Shown here in pieces: positions 39,054 to 53,433 of a DNA stretch of 64,000 nt (positions within the stretch are counted from its first letter, which is position 1; each line of letters opens with the position of its first letter). The stretch covers positions 124,001-188,000 of the forward strand of contig NZ_JAUUTW010000004.1 of assembly GCF_030676415.1 (NCBI RefSeq), read 5' to 3'. This stretch comes from Peribacillus frigoritolerans (GTDB lineage: Bacteria; Bacillota; Bacilli; Bacillales; DSM-1321). The notes under the pieces are model-generated. The model saw nothing but the letters and a program-made list of their open reading frames with translations, ran no database searches and was not told where the DNA came from. The translations under genes and the position numbers were made by a program.

Positions 39054-39260
39054 TTAGTTTTCCTCGTAAGAATTATCGTAAGTCAATTTACCGGAATGAA
39101 TTTCTTCAAGGGCACGACCTACTGATTTATGGGAAACCGGTTTCGCTATGAGGCAATTATCTTTAATTTGCATTTCCCTGGCACGCTTAGCTGCCACTGA
39201 TACAAGTGAGTATTTAGAATCGATTTTAAGTAATAGAGAATCAATTGATGGATATAACAT
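39054..39260 (-). CDS. rpoZ: RNA polymerase omega subunit
   Basis: Omega assists folding and assembly of beta prime. The 68-residue protein starts [10 protein letters not shown] and carries [16 protein letters not shown], then [14 protein letters not shown], the omega signatures. It starts three bases after the gmk stop. Confidence 0.96.
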   Translation of the reverse strand: MLYPSIDSLLLKIDSKYSLVSVAAKRAREMQIKDNCLIAKPVSHKSVGRALEEIHSGKLTYDNSYEEN

Positions 39261-39263
39261 AAT

Positions 39264-39884
<621 letters not shown>

Positions 39885-39888
39885 TCAG

Positions 39889-40152
39889 TTACCCCTCTTC
39901 TACGCTGTCATCTCTATCTTGAAGCCGTGCGGCAACCGTTTCCGGTTGAACGGCAGATAAGATAACATGGTCGCTGTCTGTAATTATAACGGCCCTAGTC
40001 CTTCTACCATATGTAGCATCTATTAAGGATCCGCGGTCTCGGGCGTCTTGGATGATCCTTTTAATCGGAGCAGATTCAGGGCTCACGATGGACACGATCC
40101 GGTTTGCGGAAACGATATTCCCAAAACCAATATTAATGAGCTTAATTGACAT
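39889..40152 (-). CDS. remA: Extracellular matrix regulator RemA (YlzA)
   Basis: RemA is a small DNA-binding protein that activates biofilm matrix and osmoprotection genes in B. subtilis. The 87-residue protein reads [20 protein letters not shown], then [15 protein letters not shown] and [15 protein letters not shown], a very conserved family. It lies between yloC and gmk, the conserved context. Confidence 0.95.
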   Translation of the reverse strand: MSIKLINIGFGNIVSANRIVSIVSPESAPIKRIIQDARDRGSLIDATYGRRTRAVIITDSDHVILSAVQPETVAARLQDRDDSVEEG

Positions 40153-40205
40153 TTTAGTCCCCCATTCATATCTATTGTCACCTTGTTAGGTTCAACATAA
40201 ACCGA

Positions 40206-41081
40206 CTACTCGATATTTTGAACCTGTTCCTTTAATTTTTCAAGCAGGCTTTTCATTTCCACCACTTCTTTGGTAATGGCCGAATCATTTGCCTTTGATC
40301 CAATCGTATTGACTTCCCTATTCATTTCCTGGACAAGGAAGTCAAGTTTCCTTCCAATTGGTTCACTATGGGTAAGCGTCCTTGAAAATTGCTGTAAATG
40401 GCTATCGAGTCTGGTCAGTTCTTCATTTATATCACATTTATCAGCAAAAATGGCCGCTTCTGTCATAATGCGGCTATCTTCGATCAATCCTTCAGTCAAC
40501 TCGGCCAGTTTGATTTCCAACCGGGCTTTATATTTTTCGACGACTGAAGGTGCATGAATTTTGACCCCTGTTACAATCTCACCAAACTTTTTAAGCTGGT
40601 GTTTCATGTCCAAGGCCAGTTCCTGACCTTCCAGAATCCGCATTTTTTTCAGATTTTCCAATGCCCCAGTGACCGCCTTCAATACCAGGGATTCCAAATC
40701 TGCAGGAACCGCTGGTACTTCTTCCGTCATGAAAATCGATTCAAGTTGCAGCAAATCCTGTAATGTAATGGAACTTTCCAGATTGTATTTTCCCTTGACC
40801 TCATCCATCAAACCCACATACTGATCAGCAAGATCCCAATCGATCTTCACCTTTTTGGAAACCAGGCTCTCACCTTCCACTGTAATGAAGATTTCAACCC
40901 GTCCCCTTCTTATGTATTGATTCGCCTTCTTCTTCACCTTTTCTTCCAAAACCAAAAGCTGGCGCGGCATTCGAATCGTATATTCACAAAAACGATGGTT
41001 CACGGTCTTAATTTCGGCAAAAACCTTGACCTGTTCGTTTTCCGCTTCTTCTCTTCCATAGCCCGTCATACTGGTAACCAT
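40206..41081 (-). CDS. yloC: YicC/YloC family endoribonuclease
   Basis: YicC-type proteins are recently recognised RNA endonucleases acting on small RNAs and mRNA. The 291-residue protein begins MVTSMTGYGREEA, has VNHRFCEYTIRMPRQL and ends with the DUF1732-type VQEMNREVNTIGSKAND and EMKSLLEKLKEQVQNIE. ATG 41081 is the family start; the frame to 41132 adds 17 residues without similarity. Confidence 0.93.
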   Translation of the reverse strand: MVTSMTGYGREEAENEQVKVFAEIKTVNHRFCEYTIRMPRQLLVLEEKVKKKANQYIRRGRVEIFITVEGESLVSKKVKIDWDLADQYVGLMDEVKGKYNLESSITLQDLLQLESIFMTEEVPAVPADLESLVLKAVTGALENLKKMRILEGQELALDMKHQLKKFGEIVTGVKIHAPSVVEKYKARLEIKLAELTEGLIEDSRIMTEAAIFADKCDINEELTRLDSHLQQFSRTLTHSEPIGRKLDFLVQEMNREVNTIGSKANDSAITKEVVEMKSLLEKLKEQVQNIE

Positions 41082-41181
41082 GGTTCCACATCCTATCAAA
41101 CATAATGTAGTAATTTGGCCCTTAACAATCATTATATATTAGCTACAGCACGAAAACTTTAGCTCACAAATAAAATACTAC

Positions 41182-41220
41182 AAAAATAAAAAGGCAATAG
41201 AGCAAGACTCTACCACCTTA
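41182..41220 (-). terminator. Intrinsic terminator after yloB
   Basis: GGTGGTAGAG (minus strand) pairs with CTCTATTGCC through several G-U pairs, with a five-base loop, and is followed by TTTTTATTTTTG. It separates yloB from yloC. Confidence 0.75.
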
Positions 41221-41236
41221 AAGATTATATCATATA

Positions 41237-43915
41237 TCATTGTGCTTTTCTTGCTAAAAAGGTTCCAGCCAGTAAAAAAGTTGGAATGGATGCCATTCCT
41301 ATTACTAATAGCCAATCCCTTCCCGAAATTGGTACCGTATGAAAGATTGTTTGTAAAGGCTGCACATACATGACGGCTACCATCAATAATAGGGAGGACA
41401 ATACCGCCCCCACTAGATAAAGGTTTCCGAATGGATTTCTCGAGAAAATCGAACGTTCGCTTCGGCAATCGAATACATGTATTAGCTGAGCCAGGACCAA
41501 GGTGGCGAACGCAATCGTTTGTGCATAAGCAAGGTTATCCGGATTTGCACGATATACTACATAAAATGCTATCAATGTAGAAATACCGATCAGAAATCCG
41601 CGTGAGATGATCTTCCAGCCAAGCCCTCTTCCAAAAACACCTTCATTAGCGTTTCTTGGATTCCTTTTCATTACATCTTCTTCTGCGGCATCCAGGCCTA
41701 ACGCCATCGCAGGCAGTCCGTCGGTTACAAGGTTCACGAATAAGATCTGGATTGGTATCAAAGGTAATGGCAAGGCACACAGCATCGCAAAAAACATGAC
41801 CAAAATCTCCCCAACATTGGAAGCTAGCAGGTAACGGATGAACTTCCTGATGTTTTCATAAATATTCCTGCCTTCTTTAATGGCAGATTTAATGGTGGCA
41901 AAATTATCATCAACCAATATCAAGGAAGAGGCTTCCTTAGCGACATCAGTCCCCGTGATGCCCATGGATATACCAATATCCGCGGATTTTATCGCAGGAG
42001 CATCATTGACTCCATCCCCTGTCATTGCAACGACATGTCCCTTATTTTGCAAGGCTTTTACGATTTTCAACTTATGTTCCGGGGAAACGCGGGCAAATAC
42101 AGAAACACTTTCAACAACTTCCTCAAGTTCCCCGACTTCCATTTCCGCCAATTGCCGTCCTTCAAGTACACGGTCTTTTCCTTTTAAAATACCAAGTTCC
42201 TTAGCTATTGCCTTTGCGGTTATGACATGGTCGCCAGTAATCATGACAGTTTTGATCCCGGCATCCCTGCATTCCTTAACTGCCTGCTTCACTTCCGGAC
42301 GCGGGGGATCGATCATCCCCTGCAGTCCCATGAAGGTCAAATTGCGCTCAGCTTCGGTTTCATGAAGCAAAATCGTTCCTTTTGAAAGAGGTTTATAACC
42401 AACAGCAATCATTCGAAGTGCCTGCGAGGCAAGCTCATTCATGTCCTGTTGCACCCTTTCCTTACTCTTCTGATTCAATATTTCCGACTTTCCTTCCCAA
42501 AGAATCGTGTCGGACTGGGCGATCAATACGTCGGGGGCTCCCTTTACGATGACAAAATGATTATCTTTATCATCCTTCACTATGACACTCATCATTTTGC
42601 GGCTCGAGTCAAATGGAAACTCCTTGACTATCGTAAACCTCTTAGACAAGTGTCCCCTCGTCAACCCTGCTTTCATTGCCGCGACCAACATCGCCCCTTC
42701 TGTCGGATCACCGTCTAAAATATATTGTTTACCATTCTCCTTTAACTCAGCTTTGTTACAGAGCATGCCGAATGTAATTATTTGAAGCAAGGCATTATGG
42801 TTTTTCGGTGCAACTGAAACTCCATCTAAAGAAAACTCTCCGACAGGATTATAACCAGTACCGCCGACATCCCAAGTTTTCCCTCCGCTCCAAACCTTCG
42901 TCACCGTCATTTTGTTTTGTGTCAGTGTACCTGTCTTATCTGAGCAAATCACCGTTGCGCAGCCAAGCGTTTCTACGGCTGGAAGCTTGCGGACAATCGC
43001 TTTTTGTTTGATCATACGCTGAACGCCTAAAGACAAGGCTACGGTCACAATGGCTGGCAAGCCTTCGGGAATCGCTGCAACAGCCAAGGATACTCCGGCC
43101 AAAAACATCGTATAGAGGTCATGCCCTTGAATGACGCCAGTCAGGACCACGATTACAGTTAATATTAAAGCCGTGACGATCAAAATTTTGCCTAGCTGCT
43201 CCAACCGCCTTTGAAGCGGTGTTTCTTTTGTTTCTGCAGTCTGTAAGAGGTCCGCAATCTTGCCCATTGCCGTATTCATTCCTGTAGCGGTTACAATTCC
43301 GACTCCATTTCCTCTTGTCACCATCGTTCCCATAAAAGCCATATTTTCCTGATCACCGATACCTTCGACCTCATTCATCAACGGATCAGAACATTTAACG
43401 GCGGGAAGTGACTCGCCTGTAAGTGCAGACTCTTCTATTTCAAGGCTTGAATGGTCGATGATCCGTAAATCGGCACCAATTCGGTCACCGCTCGAGAACT
43501 TCAGGATGTCCCCTACAACGACTTCTCTCGAAGGGATTTTCAGCCATTGGCCATCCCGAAGAACGTTAACTTGCGGCGCTGCCATTTCCTTTAGGGCATC
43601 CAGGGATTTTTCTGCCTTCCGTTCTTGAAAAAAACCAAGTAATCCATTCAAAAAAACAATCGCCATGATGGCAATCGCATCGATATATTCACCCAATATC
43701 CCTGAGACTAAGGTCGCGGCAAGTAAAACTATGACCATGAAATCTTTGAATTGGGCGAAAAATAAAAGAATGGCAGACTGTTTTTCGCCTTCCTTCAATT
43801 CGTTAAAGCCATGCTTACGCAGCCTGTCCTTTACTTCATCATCGTCCAAACCGTGTGTAACGTTTGTTTGAAGGGCTTTCTCCATTTCCTGATTATTCAT
43901 TTCCCTGAACTCCAT
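41237..43915 (-). CDS. yloB: Cation-transporting P-type ATPase, Ca2+ type (YloB)
   Basis: YloB is a SERCA-like P2A ATPase that exports Ca2+, expressed during sporulation in B. subtilis. The 892-residue protein has an N-terminal cation ATPase domain, about ten membrane segments, ALTGES, the phosphorylation motif CSDKTGTLTQNKM, the E1-E2 PEGLPA motif in membrane segment 4, MITGDH and MTGDGVNDAPA. ATG 43915 gives the family start MEFREMNN; an adjacent ATG at 43918 adds one Met. The leader carries a hairpin. Confidence 0.95.
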   Translation of the reverse strand: MEFREMNNQEMEKALQTNVTHGLDDDEVKDRLRKHGFNELKEGEKQSAILLFFAQFKDFMVIVLLAATLVSGILGEYIDAIAIMAIVFLNGLLGFFQERKAEKSLDALKEMAAPQVNVLRDGQWLKIPSREVVVGDILKFSSGDRIGADLRIIDHSSLEIEESALTGESLPAVKCSDPLMNEVEGIGDQENMAFMGTMVTRGNGVGIVTATGMNTAMGKIADLLQTAETKETPLQRRLEQLGKILIVTALILTVIVVLTGVIQGHDLYTMFLAGVSLAVAAIPEGLPAIVTVALSLGVQRMIKQKAIVRKLPAVETLGCATVICSDKTGTLTQNKMTVTKVWSGGKTWDVGGTGYNPVGEFSLDGVSVAPKNHNALLQIITFGMLCNKAELKENGKQYILDGDPTEGAMLVAAMKAGLTRGHLSKRFTIVKEFPFDSSRKMMSVIVKDDKDNHFVIVKGAPDVLIAQSDTILWEGKSEILNQKSKERVQQDMNELASQALRMIAVGYKPLSKGTILLHETEAERNLTFMGLQGMIDPPRPEVKQAVKECRDAGIKTVMITGDHVITAKAIAKELGILKGKDRVLEGRQLAEMEVGELEEVVESVSVFARVSPEHKLKIVKALQNKGHVVAMTGDGVNDAPAIKSADIGISMGITGTDVAKEASSLILVDDNFATIKSAIKEGRNIYENIRKFIRYLLASNVGEILVMFFAMLCALPLPLIPIQILFVNLVTDGLPAMALGLDAAEEDVMKRNPRNANEGVFGRGLGWKIISRGFLIGISTLIAFYVVYRANPDNLAYAQTIAFATLVLAQLIHVFDCRSERSIFSRNPFGNLYLVGAVLSSLLLMVAVMYVQPLQTIFHTVPISGRDWLLVIGMASIPTFLLAGTFLARKAQ

Positions 43916-43946
43916 CAAGTATCACACATCCCTTTGAATAGAATGA

Positions 43947-43980
43947 AATAGCTCCTGTATACATCTCAACAGGCGCTATT
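43947..43980 (-). promoter_or_regulatory. Hairpin in the yloB leader
   Basis: Twelve-base arms (43947-43958 and 43969-43980, one mismatch) enclose a ten-base loop, 32 bases upstream of the yloB ATG. No T-run follows in either direction, so it does not look like a terminator. It may be a protein site, an mRNA-stability element or part of an unrecognised leader. Confidence 0.4.
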
Positions 43981-44047
43981 TGCTTTACTCATCCAACACC
44001 TGCCTGCTTACCGATACATAAAACAACCTGCTCTTCTTCCATGATTA

Positions 44048-44076
44048 TTCAGACTCGTCCAAAATAATGCTATAAT
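44048..44076 (+). promoter_or_regulatory. Candidate promoter P1 of rqcH
   Basis: TTCAGA (44048-44053) and TATAAT (44071-44076) are 17 bases apart. This would give a leader of about 255 bases. A second TATAAT at 44257-44262 with TTCGCC 18 bases upstream is a weaker, nearer candidate (P2). Otherwise the 421-base divergent gap 43919-44339 holds no gene I can support. Confidence 0.45.
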
Positions 44077-44339
44077 TAAACAGAATTGCGGAAAGAAGAA
44101 CGATTCGGATTATATAATGAATGAACGACCGCCAATCATGATGAATGGTCAAAGTTTGCAATTAATCTCAGGAACCTAAAAAAATAGCATCCATTCAATA
44201 TATCTGAACTGCAACTCCAGCTTTTCACCCAGTTCGCCAAAAAACTGTGATATAGCTATAATGGGCTGCCCTGATGCATTGATAACACCTAGCAAAATGA
44301 GTATCTTAGAAAATTTTATGTAAAGGAAGTAAAAATAGA

Positions 44340-46064
44340 ATGTCATTTGATGGATTATTTACGAAAGCGATGACGGAAGAAATCGCTTCTTTATTAAAAG
44401 GTGGACGAATCAATAAGGTCCATCAGCCTTATAAAAATGAAGTAATACTAGTTGTTCGTGCTGGAGGTAAGAACCATAAGCTCTTATTATCAGCACACCC
44501 AAGTTATTCAAGGGTGCAATTGACCGAGGAAAGTTATGAAAATCCTAAAGAAGCACCCATGTTCTGCATGCTTCTTAGAAAGCATCTCGAAGGCTATACG
44601 ATAGAAGATATTTATCAATATGAACTTGATAGGATGATCATTTTTGAAGTGAAGGGCCGCAATGAGCTTGGTGATGTCTCTCAAAAGCAGTTAATCATCG
44701 AAATCATGGGGCGTCACAGCAACATTGTTTTAGTCGATAAAGAACGGAATATGATTTTGGACAGCATTAAGCATGTTTCACATGCCGTTAACAGTTATCG
44801 GGCGATATTGCCTGGCCAGGAGTATAAGGCTCCGCCCGCACAAGAAAAGAATAATCCCTTCGAGGCTACCGAGGACGACATAAGGAAAAATATTGACTTC
44901 AATGCAGGAAAGCTGGATCGACAGCTTGTTGCCCATTTTTCAGGAGTTTCACCATTAGTTGCAAAGGAAGCCGTCTACCGGGCTGGATTGGCCAACAGCA
45001 CGACCCTTCCATCAGCTTTTTTAAGGATTATCCAAGACATCTCGGAACAGAGCTATGCTGCGACGATCAAACAAGATGGTGGAAATAAAGAAGTTTTTTA
45101 TATGCTTTCACTGGAGCATCTGACTGGAAATCAACGTACATTTTCTTCATTGAGCGAGATGCTCGACCGCTATTACTTCGGAAAGGCAGAAAGAGATCGG
45201 GTTAAGCAAAAGAGCCAGGATGTAGAACGTTTCATTACGAATGAAATCGAAAAGAACTCAAAAAAAATCGGGAAGCTCGAACGTACATTAAAAGATACGG
45301 AACGCGGAGAACAGTATCAGTTGTTCGGTGAGCTGCTTACAGCTAATCTATATCAAATGAAAAAAGGCATGAAGGAAATAGAAGTCGTCAATTATTATGA
45401 TGAAGAACAAAGTATGGTCACCATCCCGCTTGACCCATTAAAAAATCCATCAGATAATGCACAAAAGTACTTCTCCAGATACCAAAAGTCCAAAAATGCA
45501 GTCGGAGTCGTCCAAGAACAAATCGAAAAAACAAAATTGGAGTTGGCCTACTTTGAAGCCTTGCATCAGCAGCTCCAATCAGCTTCACCCAGAGATATAG
45601 AGGAGATTCGCGAAGAACTTCAGGAAGAAGGATACATTCGGCAAAAAAAGAAAAAAGGCATGAAAAAGCCTGCAAATGCAAAACCGCAGCTTGAAACATA
45701 TTATGCTACAGATGGAGATCTCATTTTTGTCGGGAAGAATAATAAACAAAATGATTATCTAACGAATAAGTTTGCACGCCGTGATGAAATATGGCTTCAT
45801 ACCAAAGACATACCTGGCTCACATGTTGTGATTCGAAATGAATCGCCAAGTGAAAAAACGATAAAAGAGGCAGCAGTATTGGCAGCTTTCTTCAGTAAAG
45901 CAAAGCAATCGAGCTCAGTTCCCGTTGACTTCACACAAGTTCGCCATGTTAAGAAACCGAATGGTTCTAAGCCTGGTTTCGTGATCTATGAGCAGCAGCA
46001 GACCGTATATATTACACCTGATGCCGATACCGTCATACGCTTAAAGGAAGCGGTAAAAGAGTAA
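44340..46064 (+). CDS. rqcH: Ribosome quality control protein RqcH (YloA, NFACT family)
   Basis: RqcH binds obstructed 50S-nascent-chain complexes and recruits tRNA-Ala to add C-terminal alanine tails that mark stalled chains for degradation. The 574-residue protein has the NFACT-N domain with the functional Asp97-Arg98 pair (YELDRM), helix-hairpin-helix and coiled-coil middle (about residues 280-430) and the NFACT-R domain ([33 protein letters not shown]). It was formerly called a fibronectin-binding protein. It is one of two plus-strand genes and converges on pyrE. Confidence 0.95.
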   Translation: MSFDGLFTKAMTEEIASLLKGGRINKVHQPYKNEVILVVRAGGKNHKLLLSAHPSYSRVQLTEESYENPKEAPMFCMLLRKHLEGYTIEDIYQYELDRMIIFEVKGRNELGDVSQKQLIIEIMGRHSNIVLVDKERNMILDSIKHVSHAVNSYRAILPGQEYKAPPAQEKNNPFEATEDDIRKNIDFNAGKLDRQLVAHFSGVSPLVAKEAVYRAGLANSTTLPSAFLRIIQDISEQSYAATIKQDGGNKEVFYMLSLEHLTGNQRTFSSLSEMLDRYYFGKAERDRVKQKSQDVERFITNEIEKNSKKIGKLERTLKDTERGEQYQLFGELLTANLYQMKKGMKEIEVVNYYDEEQSMVTIPLDPLKNPSDNAQKYFSRYQKSKNAVGVVQEQIEKTKLELAYFEALHQQLQSASPRDIEEIREELQEEGYIRQKKKKGMKKPANAKPQLETYYATDGDLIFVGKNNKQNDYLTNKFARRDEIWLHTKDIPGSHVVIRNESPSEKTIKEAAVLAAFFSKAKQSSSVPVDFTQVRHVKKPNGSKPGFVIYEQQQTVYITPDADTVIRLKEAVKE

Positions 46065-46065
46065 A

Positions 46066-46111
46066 AAAAATAGAGGTGGCCCAATCTCCGTGATTGGGCC
46101 ACCTCTATTTT
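46066..46111. terminator. Bidirectional terminator between rqcH and pyrE
   Basis: A perfect AATAGAGGTGGCCCAATC arm pairs with its complement around a short loop, with an A run on one side and a T run on the other, so it serves both convergent genes. It starts at the rqcH stop and ends at the pyrE stop. Confidence 0.92.
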
Positions 46112-46739
46112 CATGCTGAAATCCAAGCTGTATCAGCCGGATTCTCCCGCCATTTTTTTAGCTTTTCCAATTCATCTGCTGTGATGTACCCTTTTTCATT
46201 AGCGACTTTTATTAAAGTCGAGTAGTCACTCAACGAATGGTTAATAATGCCCTCAGCGCCGAATTTTTCTTTTCCCTTTTCCAATTCATAAGTAAAGATC
46301 GAAACGACTCCTAGAACATCACAGCCTGCTTCTTTCAGCGCGTTAACAGCAGTAATCACACTTCCGCCGGTTGAAATCAAGTCTTCAACAACCACCACTT
46401 TTTGTCCTGGAACAGCGCGGCCTTCGATTTGATTGCCCTTTCCGTGCTCCTTGGCTTTAGATCGAACATAGCACATCGGTGCATTTAATTTTTCACTCAC
46501 CCAAGCTGCATGCGGAATGCCGGCAGTTGCTGTGCCCGCTATCAGTTCAGCCTCAGGGAAATGCTGTTCAATCAATCCTTTCAATCCTTCCGCTATTTCA
46601 TTGCGAACCTCTGGGTACGAAAGGGTTAAGCGGTTGTCACAATAAATAGGTGATTGAATTCCAGATGCCCAAGTAAATGGGTCATTCGGCTGTAGGTACA
46701 CTGCTTTAATTTCCAATAGATGTTCAGCTATCTTATTAT

Positions 46740-46746
<7 letters not shown>
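46111..46746 (-). CDS. pyrE: Orotate phosphoribosyltransferase
   Basis: PyrE joins orotate to PRPP, giving OMP. The 211-residue protein has the PRPP-binding [13 protein letters not shown] motif, a [14 protein letters not shown] loop and [15 protein letters not shown], the flexible catalytic loop. ATG 46746 has a GGGAGGG site and overlaps the pyrF end by seven bases. It is the last gene of the pyr operon. Confidence 0.97.
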
Positions 46747-49141
<2,395 letters not shown>

Positions 49142-49145
<4 letters not shown>

Positions 49146-52100
49146 ATATAGCTCACCTCACGACTTTTTTCCGTTTTTCCCATTGCTTCTGCCGAGAAGG
49201 TCATGGATTCTATCACTCTTAAAATAGCTTCTGCCGTATCAAGTGATGTTAAGCAAGTGACTCCATTTTCAACCGATTCACGTCGGATTCTGAAACCATC
49301 TCGGGCCGGCTGCTTACCTTTTGTCAAAGTATTTATGACAAATTGTGCTTCCCCGTTCCGGATAACATCAAGCAGGTTTGTACCTTCTTCGCCAATTTTA
49401 CCGACAATCGCAGTCGGGATGCCGGATTGCTCCAATAGGGCAGCAGTTCCGCTGGTGGCTATCAGCTTGAAACCGATATTATGGAAACGTTTTGCTAAAA
49501 GTAGCGCTTCTTGCTTATCTTTATCCGATATCGTCAATAACACCGAACCATGCCCCTTAATTTTGAAACCGGAAGCGACCAGCCCTTTATATAAAGCCTT
49601 TTCAAGAGTGCTATCTTTCCCCATTACTTCACCGGTCGATTTCATTTCAGGTCCGAGTGAAATGTCCACACCTCTTAATTTTGCAAAAGAGAAGACCGGC
49701 ACTTTCACATAGACCCCAGTTTGTTCTGGCACTAACCCCGATTTGTAACCTTGACTTTCAAGTGTGTGGCCCAAGATGACCTTCGTGGCTAAGTTAGCCA
49801 TCGGCACATTCGTAATTTTACTTAAGAATGGAACGGTTCGGCTGGAACGTGGATTTACTTCAATCACATACACTTCTTCATTGCTGATGACATATTGAAT
49901 GTTCAAGAGACCAATTATATTCAAGCCTTTTGCCAATCGGGTCGTATAATCGATGATTACTTCTTTTTGTTTTTCCGTTAAGTTTTGAGGCGGATAGACT
50001 GCAATCGAATCACCTGAATGGACGCCAGCGCGTTCGATATGCTCCATGATTCCAGGGATAACGACCGTTTCACCATCGGAAATACCATCGACTTCGATTT
50101 CCTTACCCGTTAAGTAGCGGTCTATCAGGACAGGGTGATCCGGATTTATTTTCACGGCATTTTTCATGTAATGCAGCAATTCTTCTTGTTTATAGACGAT
50201 TTCCATCGCTCTTCCTCCGAGAACATACGATGGCCTTACTAAAACCGGGTACCCAATATCTTCAGCGATGACGATTGCTTCATCAACCGATGTTGCGGTT
50301 TTACCCTTTGGCTGCGGAATGCCTAAATCCTTAAGTGCTCTTTCGAATTTATTTCGATTTTCCGCCCTATCCAGGTCTTCAAGTGAAGTACCAAGGATCT
50401 TCACTCCTCTTTCAACAAGACCATCTGCAAGGTTGATTGCTGTCTGTCCACCAAACTGGACGATGACCCCTTCCGGTTTTTCCAAATCGATGACATGCAT
50501 GACATCTTCAATAGTCAAAGGTTCGAAATAAAGTTTGTCGGAGATACTGAAATCCGTCGAAACTGTTTCGGGATTGTTGTTGATGATGATCGCTTCATAT
50601 CCCGCTTCTTTGATCGCCCATACCGAATGTACGGTCGCATAATCAAACTCCACTCCTTGCCCGATCCGAATTGGGCCTGATCCCAGAACAATGACACTTT
50701 TCTTGTCAGTGACGATGGATTCATTCTCATCTTCATATGTCCCATAAAAATACGGTGTTTCCGATTCAAATTCGGCAGCACATGTATCGACCATTTTGTA
50801 AACAGGGATGATTCCTTGCTGTTTCCGGTACTCATAGACGTCAATTTCGGGAACTCCCCATATTTCTGCGATCGTATTGTCAGAAAACCCTAGTTCTTTA
50901 GCCTTTTGCAATACTTCGCGATCAAAGGAATGTTCTTGAAGCTGCTTTTCAAAGTCGATTATCTTTTTCAGCTTATGCAAGAAGAATAAATCGATCTGGC
51001 TCCATTCGTGGATGGTTTCGATCGTCTTCCCCCTTCTTAACGCTTCGCCGATATAGAATAACCGTTCATCTCCAGCTTTTCGGATCCGTTTCTCTATTTT
51101 TTCATCCTCAAACTCGTCATTCAATTCAAGATGGTATATACCCGCTTCAAGGGAACGAACAGCTTTTAGGATGGATTCTTCGAATGTACGGCCGATTGCC
51201 ATGACTTCTCCGGTCGCTTTCATTTGGGTCCCGAGCCTGCGGTTGGCGCTTTCGAACTTATCGAATGGCCAGCGCGGAATTTTTGTAACGACATAGTCCA
51301 GGGCCGGTTCAAAGCTGGCATAGGTTTTGCCTGTGACCGGGTTCATCATTTCATCAAGCGTCAAACCAACGGCTATCTTAGCCGCAAGCTTAGCAATTGG
51401 ATATCCTGTTGCTTTTGAAGCAAGTGCAGACGAACGGCTGACCCTTGGGTTCACTTCAATGACATAATATTGATAGCTGTTTGGATCTAGAGCAAGCTGA
51501 ACATTACATCCACCTTCAATTTTCAAGGCACGGATAATCTTCAAAGACGTATTTCGAAGCATTTGATACTCTCTGTCACTTAATGTTTGGCTTGGTGCGG
51601 CAACTATTGAATCGCCTGTATGGACACCGACAGGATCGAAGTTTTCCATATTACAAACGACTATCGCATTATCATTGGAATCACGCATCACTTCATATTC
51701 CACTTCTTTGAAACCGGCAATGCTCTTCTCAAGCAGACATTGGTGAACCGGGCTGCTTTTCAGGCCACCCTCAACAATCTCGATCAGCTGCTCTTCGTTA
51801 TCACATATCCCGCCACCTGTTCCGCCAAGCGTGAAGGCTGGACGAACAATGACCGGGTAGCCGACTCGTTCAACGAATGTATAAGCCTCTTCCAAGTTAT
51901 GAATAATGTCGCTGTCAGGTACTGGTTCCCCTAGATCGTTCATTAGCGTACGGAAAAGGTCACGGTCTTCCGCTTGTTGGATAGCTGAAAGTTTGGTTCC
52001 AAGAATCTGCACATTGCATTCTTCCAGGATTCCTGCTTCGGAAAGCTCGACTGCCATGTTCAAGCCAGTCTGTCCGCCCAAGGTAGGTAACAGTGCATCC

Positions 52101-52348
52101 GGGCGCTCTTTACGAATGATTTTGCTGACAAATTCCAATGTGATCGGTTCGATATAAACCGCGTCAGCCATTTCACTGTCTGTCATGATTGTAGCAGGGT
52201 TAGAGTTAATCAGGATCACTCGATAACCTTCTTCTTTTAAGGCTATACACGCTTGGGTTCCTGCATAATCGAACTCGGCGGCCTGTCCGATGACGATCGG
52301 ACCGGAACCAATTACTAGGATGCTTTTTATATCAGTGCGTTTTGGCAT
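49142..52348 (-). CDS. carB: Carbamoyl-phosphate synthase, large subunit
   Basis: CarB makes carbamoyl phosphate from bicarbonate, two ATP and ammonia from CarA. The 1068-residue protein has the duplicated ATP-grasp architecture: [19 protein letters not shown] near residue 14 and [19 protein letters not shown] near residue 558, each followed by [10 protein letters not shown] or [10 protein letters not shown], then a C-terminal MGS-like regulatory domain from about residue 935. In B. subtilis the pyr-linked paralogue is called pyrAB. It overlaps the carA end by 22 bases. Confidence 0.97.
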
Positions 52349-53433
52349 GTTTTTTCCCCCTTGTTGGTTGCAGCTTCAATCATTTGTAAGAATTCATTGA
52401 ATAAGTAGTTGGCATCTTCAGGTCCTGGTGATGCTTCCGGGTGATATTGTACGGTGAACGCCGGAAACTTTTTATGGCGCAGACCTTCAATCGTATCGTC
52501 ATTCAATGCTGTATGTGTCACAATAAGATCTGTACTTTCAATGGAAAGTTCTTCAACTGTATATCCATGATTTTGAGATGTGATGGATACCTTTCCGGTA
52601 CGAAGGTCCTTAACCGGATGATTAGAACCTCGATGGCCGAATTTTAATTTTTCCGTATCCGCCCCGTTTGCAAGTGCGAATAATTGATGTCCTAAACAGA
52701 TTCCGAATAACGGCACTTGCGTTTGGATTGTACGGATCATTTCAAGGGTCTCATGAACACTTTTCGGATCTCCAGGACCGTTTGAAAGCATCACGCCATC
52801 AGGATGATATTGCATCACTTCTTCGGCCGTGACGTTATAAGGTACAACCACGACATCACAGCCGCGCTTCGTCAACTCACGTAAAATCCCATGCTTCATG
52901 CCATAGTCTACAAGAACTACCCGCGGGCCTCTGCCCGGGCTGGAATAAGGTGCTTTTGTTGAAACCTGTTTCACTTGATTAGAAGGAATCACCGTTGCTT
53001 TCAATTGGGAAACCACTTCTTTTGCATCTTTATTGATATTGCAGAGCGCCCCTTTAAGTGCACCTGATTTCCTGATGATTCTTGTCAGCTTTCTTGTATC
53101 GATTCCGCTTATTCCAGGAATGTTCTTCATTTTCAGATATTCATCAAGTGATAATTGGTTTCGCCAGTTGGAAGGAAGTTCTGCTGTCTCCTTAACGACG
53201 AATCCTGATATCGCTGGATTGATGGATTCAAAGTCATCCCGGTTTATCCCGTAATTCCCGATTAATGGATACGTAAGTGTAACGATTTGACCGCAATAGG
53301 ATGGATCGGATAGAATCTCCTGGTAGCCCGTCATTCCTGTGTTAAAAACGACTTCACCTATTTTTTCTACGTCCCCACCGAATGCTTCCCCAAGGAATAC
53401 TGTCCCGTCTTCTAAAATTAGCTGTCTTTTCAT
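52327..53433 (-). CDS. carA: Carbamoyl-phosphate synthase, small subunit
   Basis: CarA hydrolyses glutamine and channels ammonia to CarB. The 368-residue protein has an N-terminal domain with FLGEAFGG and [17 protein letters not shown], and a C-terminal class I glutaminase with [12 protein letters not shown] (nucleophile Cys) and [12 protein letters not shown] (His, Glu). ATG 53433 overlaps the pyrC stop as ATGA; earlier in-frame codons lie inside pyrC. The B. subtilis name is pyrAA. Confidence 0.97.
   Translation of the reverse strand: MKRQLILEDGTVFLGEAFGGDVEKIGEVVFNTGMTGYQEILSDPSYCGQIVTLTYPLIGNYGINRDDFESINPAISGFVVKETAELPSNWRNQLSLDEYLKMKNIPGISGIDTRKLTRIIRKSGALKGALCNINKDAKEVVSQLKATVIPSNQVKQVSTKAPYSSPGRGPRVVLVDYGMKHGILRELTKRGCDVVVVPYNVTAEEVMQYHPDGVMLSNGPGDPKSVHETLEMIRTIQTQVPLFGICLGHQLFALANGADTEKLKFGHRGSNHPVKDLRTGKVSITSQNHGYTVEELSIESTDLIVTHTALNDDTIEGLRHKKFPAFTVQYHPEASPGPEDANYLFNEFLQMIEAATNKGEKTCQNALI

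Noticed and set aside
41880-42365. Plus-strand open frame of 161 codons within yloB
   Set aside because: It is antisense to the P-type ATPase hinge and phosphorylation region. Serine-rich composition is a usual shadow effect.
44117-44179. Twenty-codon plus-strand ORF in the rqcH leader
   Set aside because: It follows candidate promoter P1 but has no ribosome binding site within range, and such short ORFs are expected by chance.
49203-49712. Plus-strand open frame of 169 codons within carB
   Set aside because: It is fully antisense to the conserved C-terminal part of carB. It has no recognisable motif and no translation signal.
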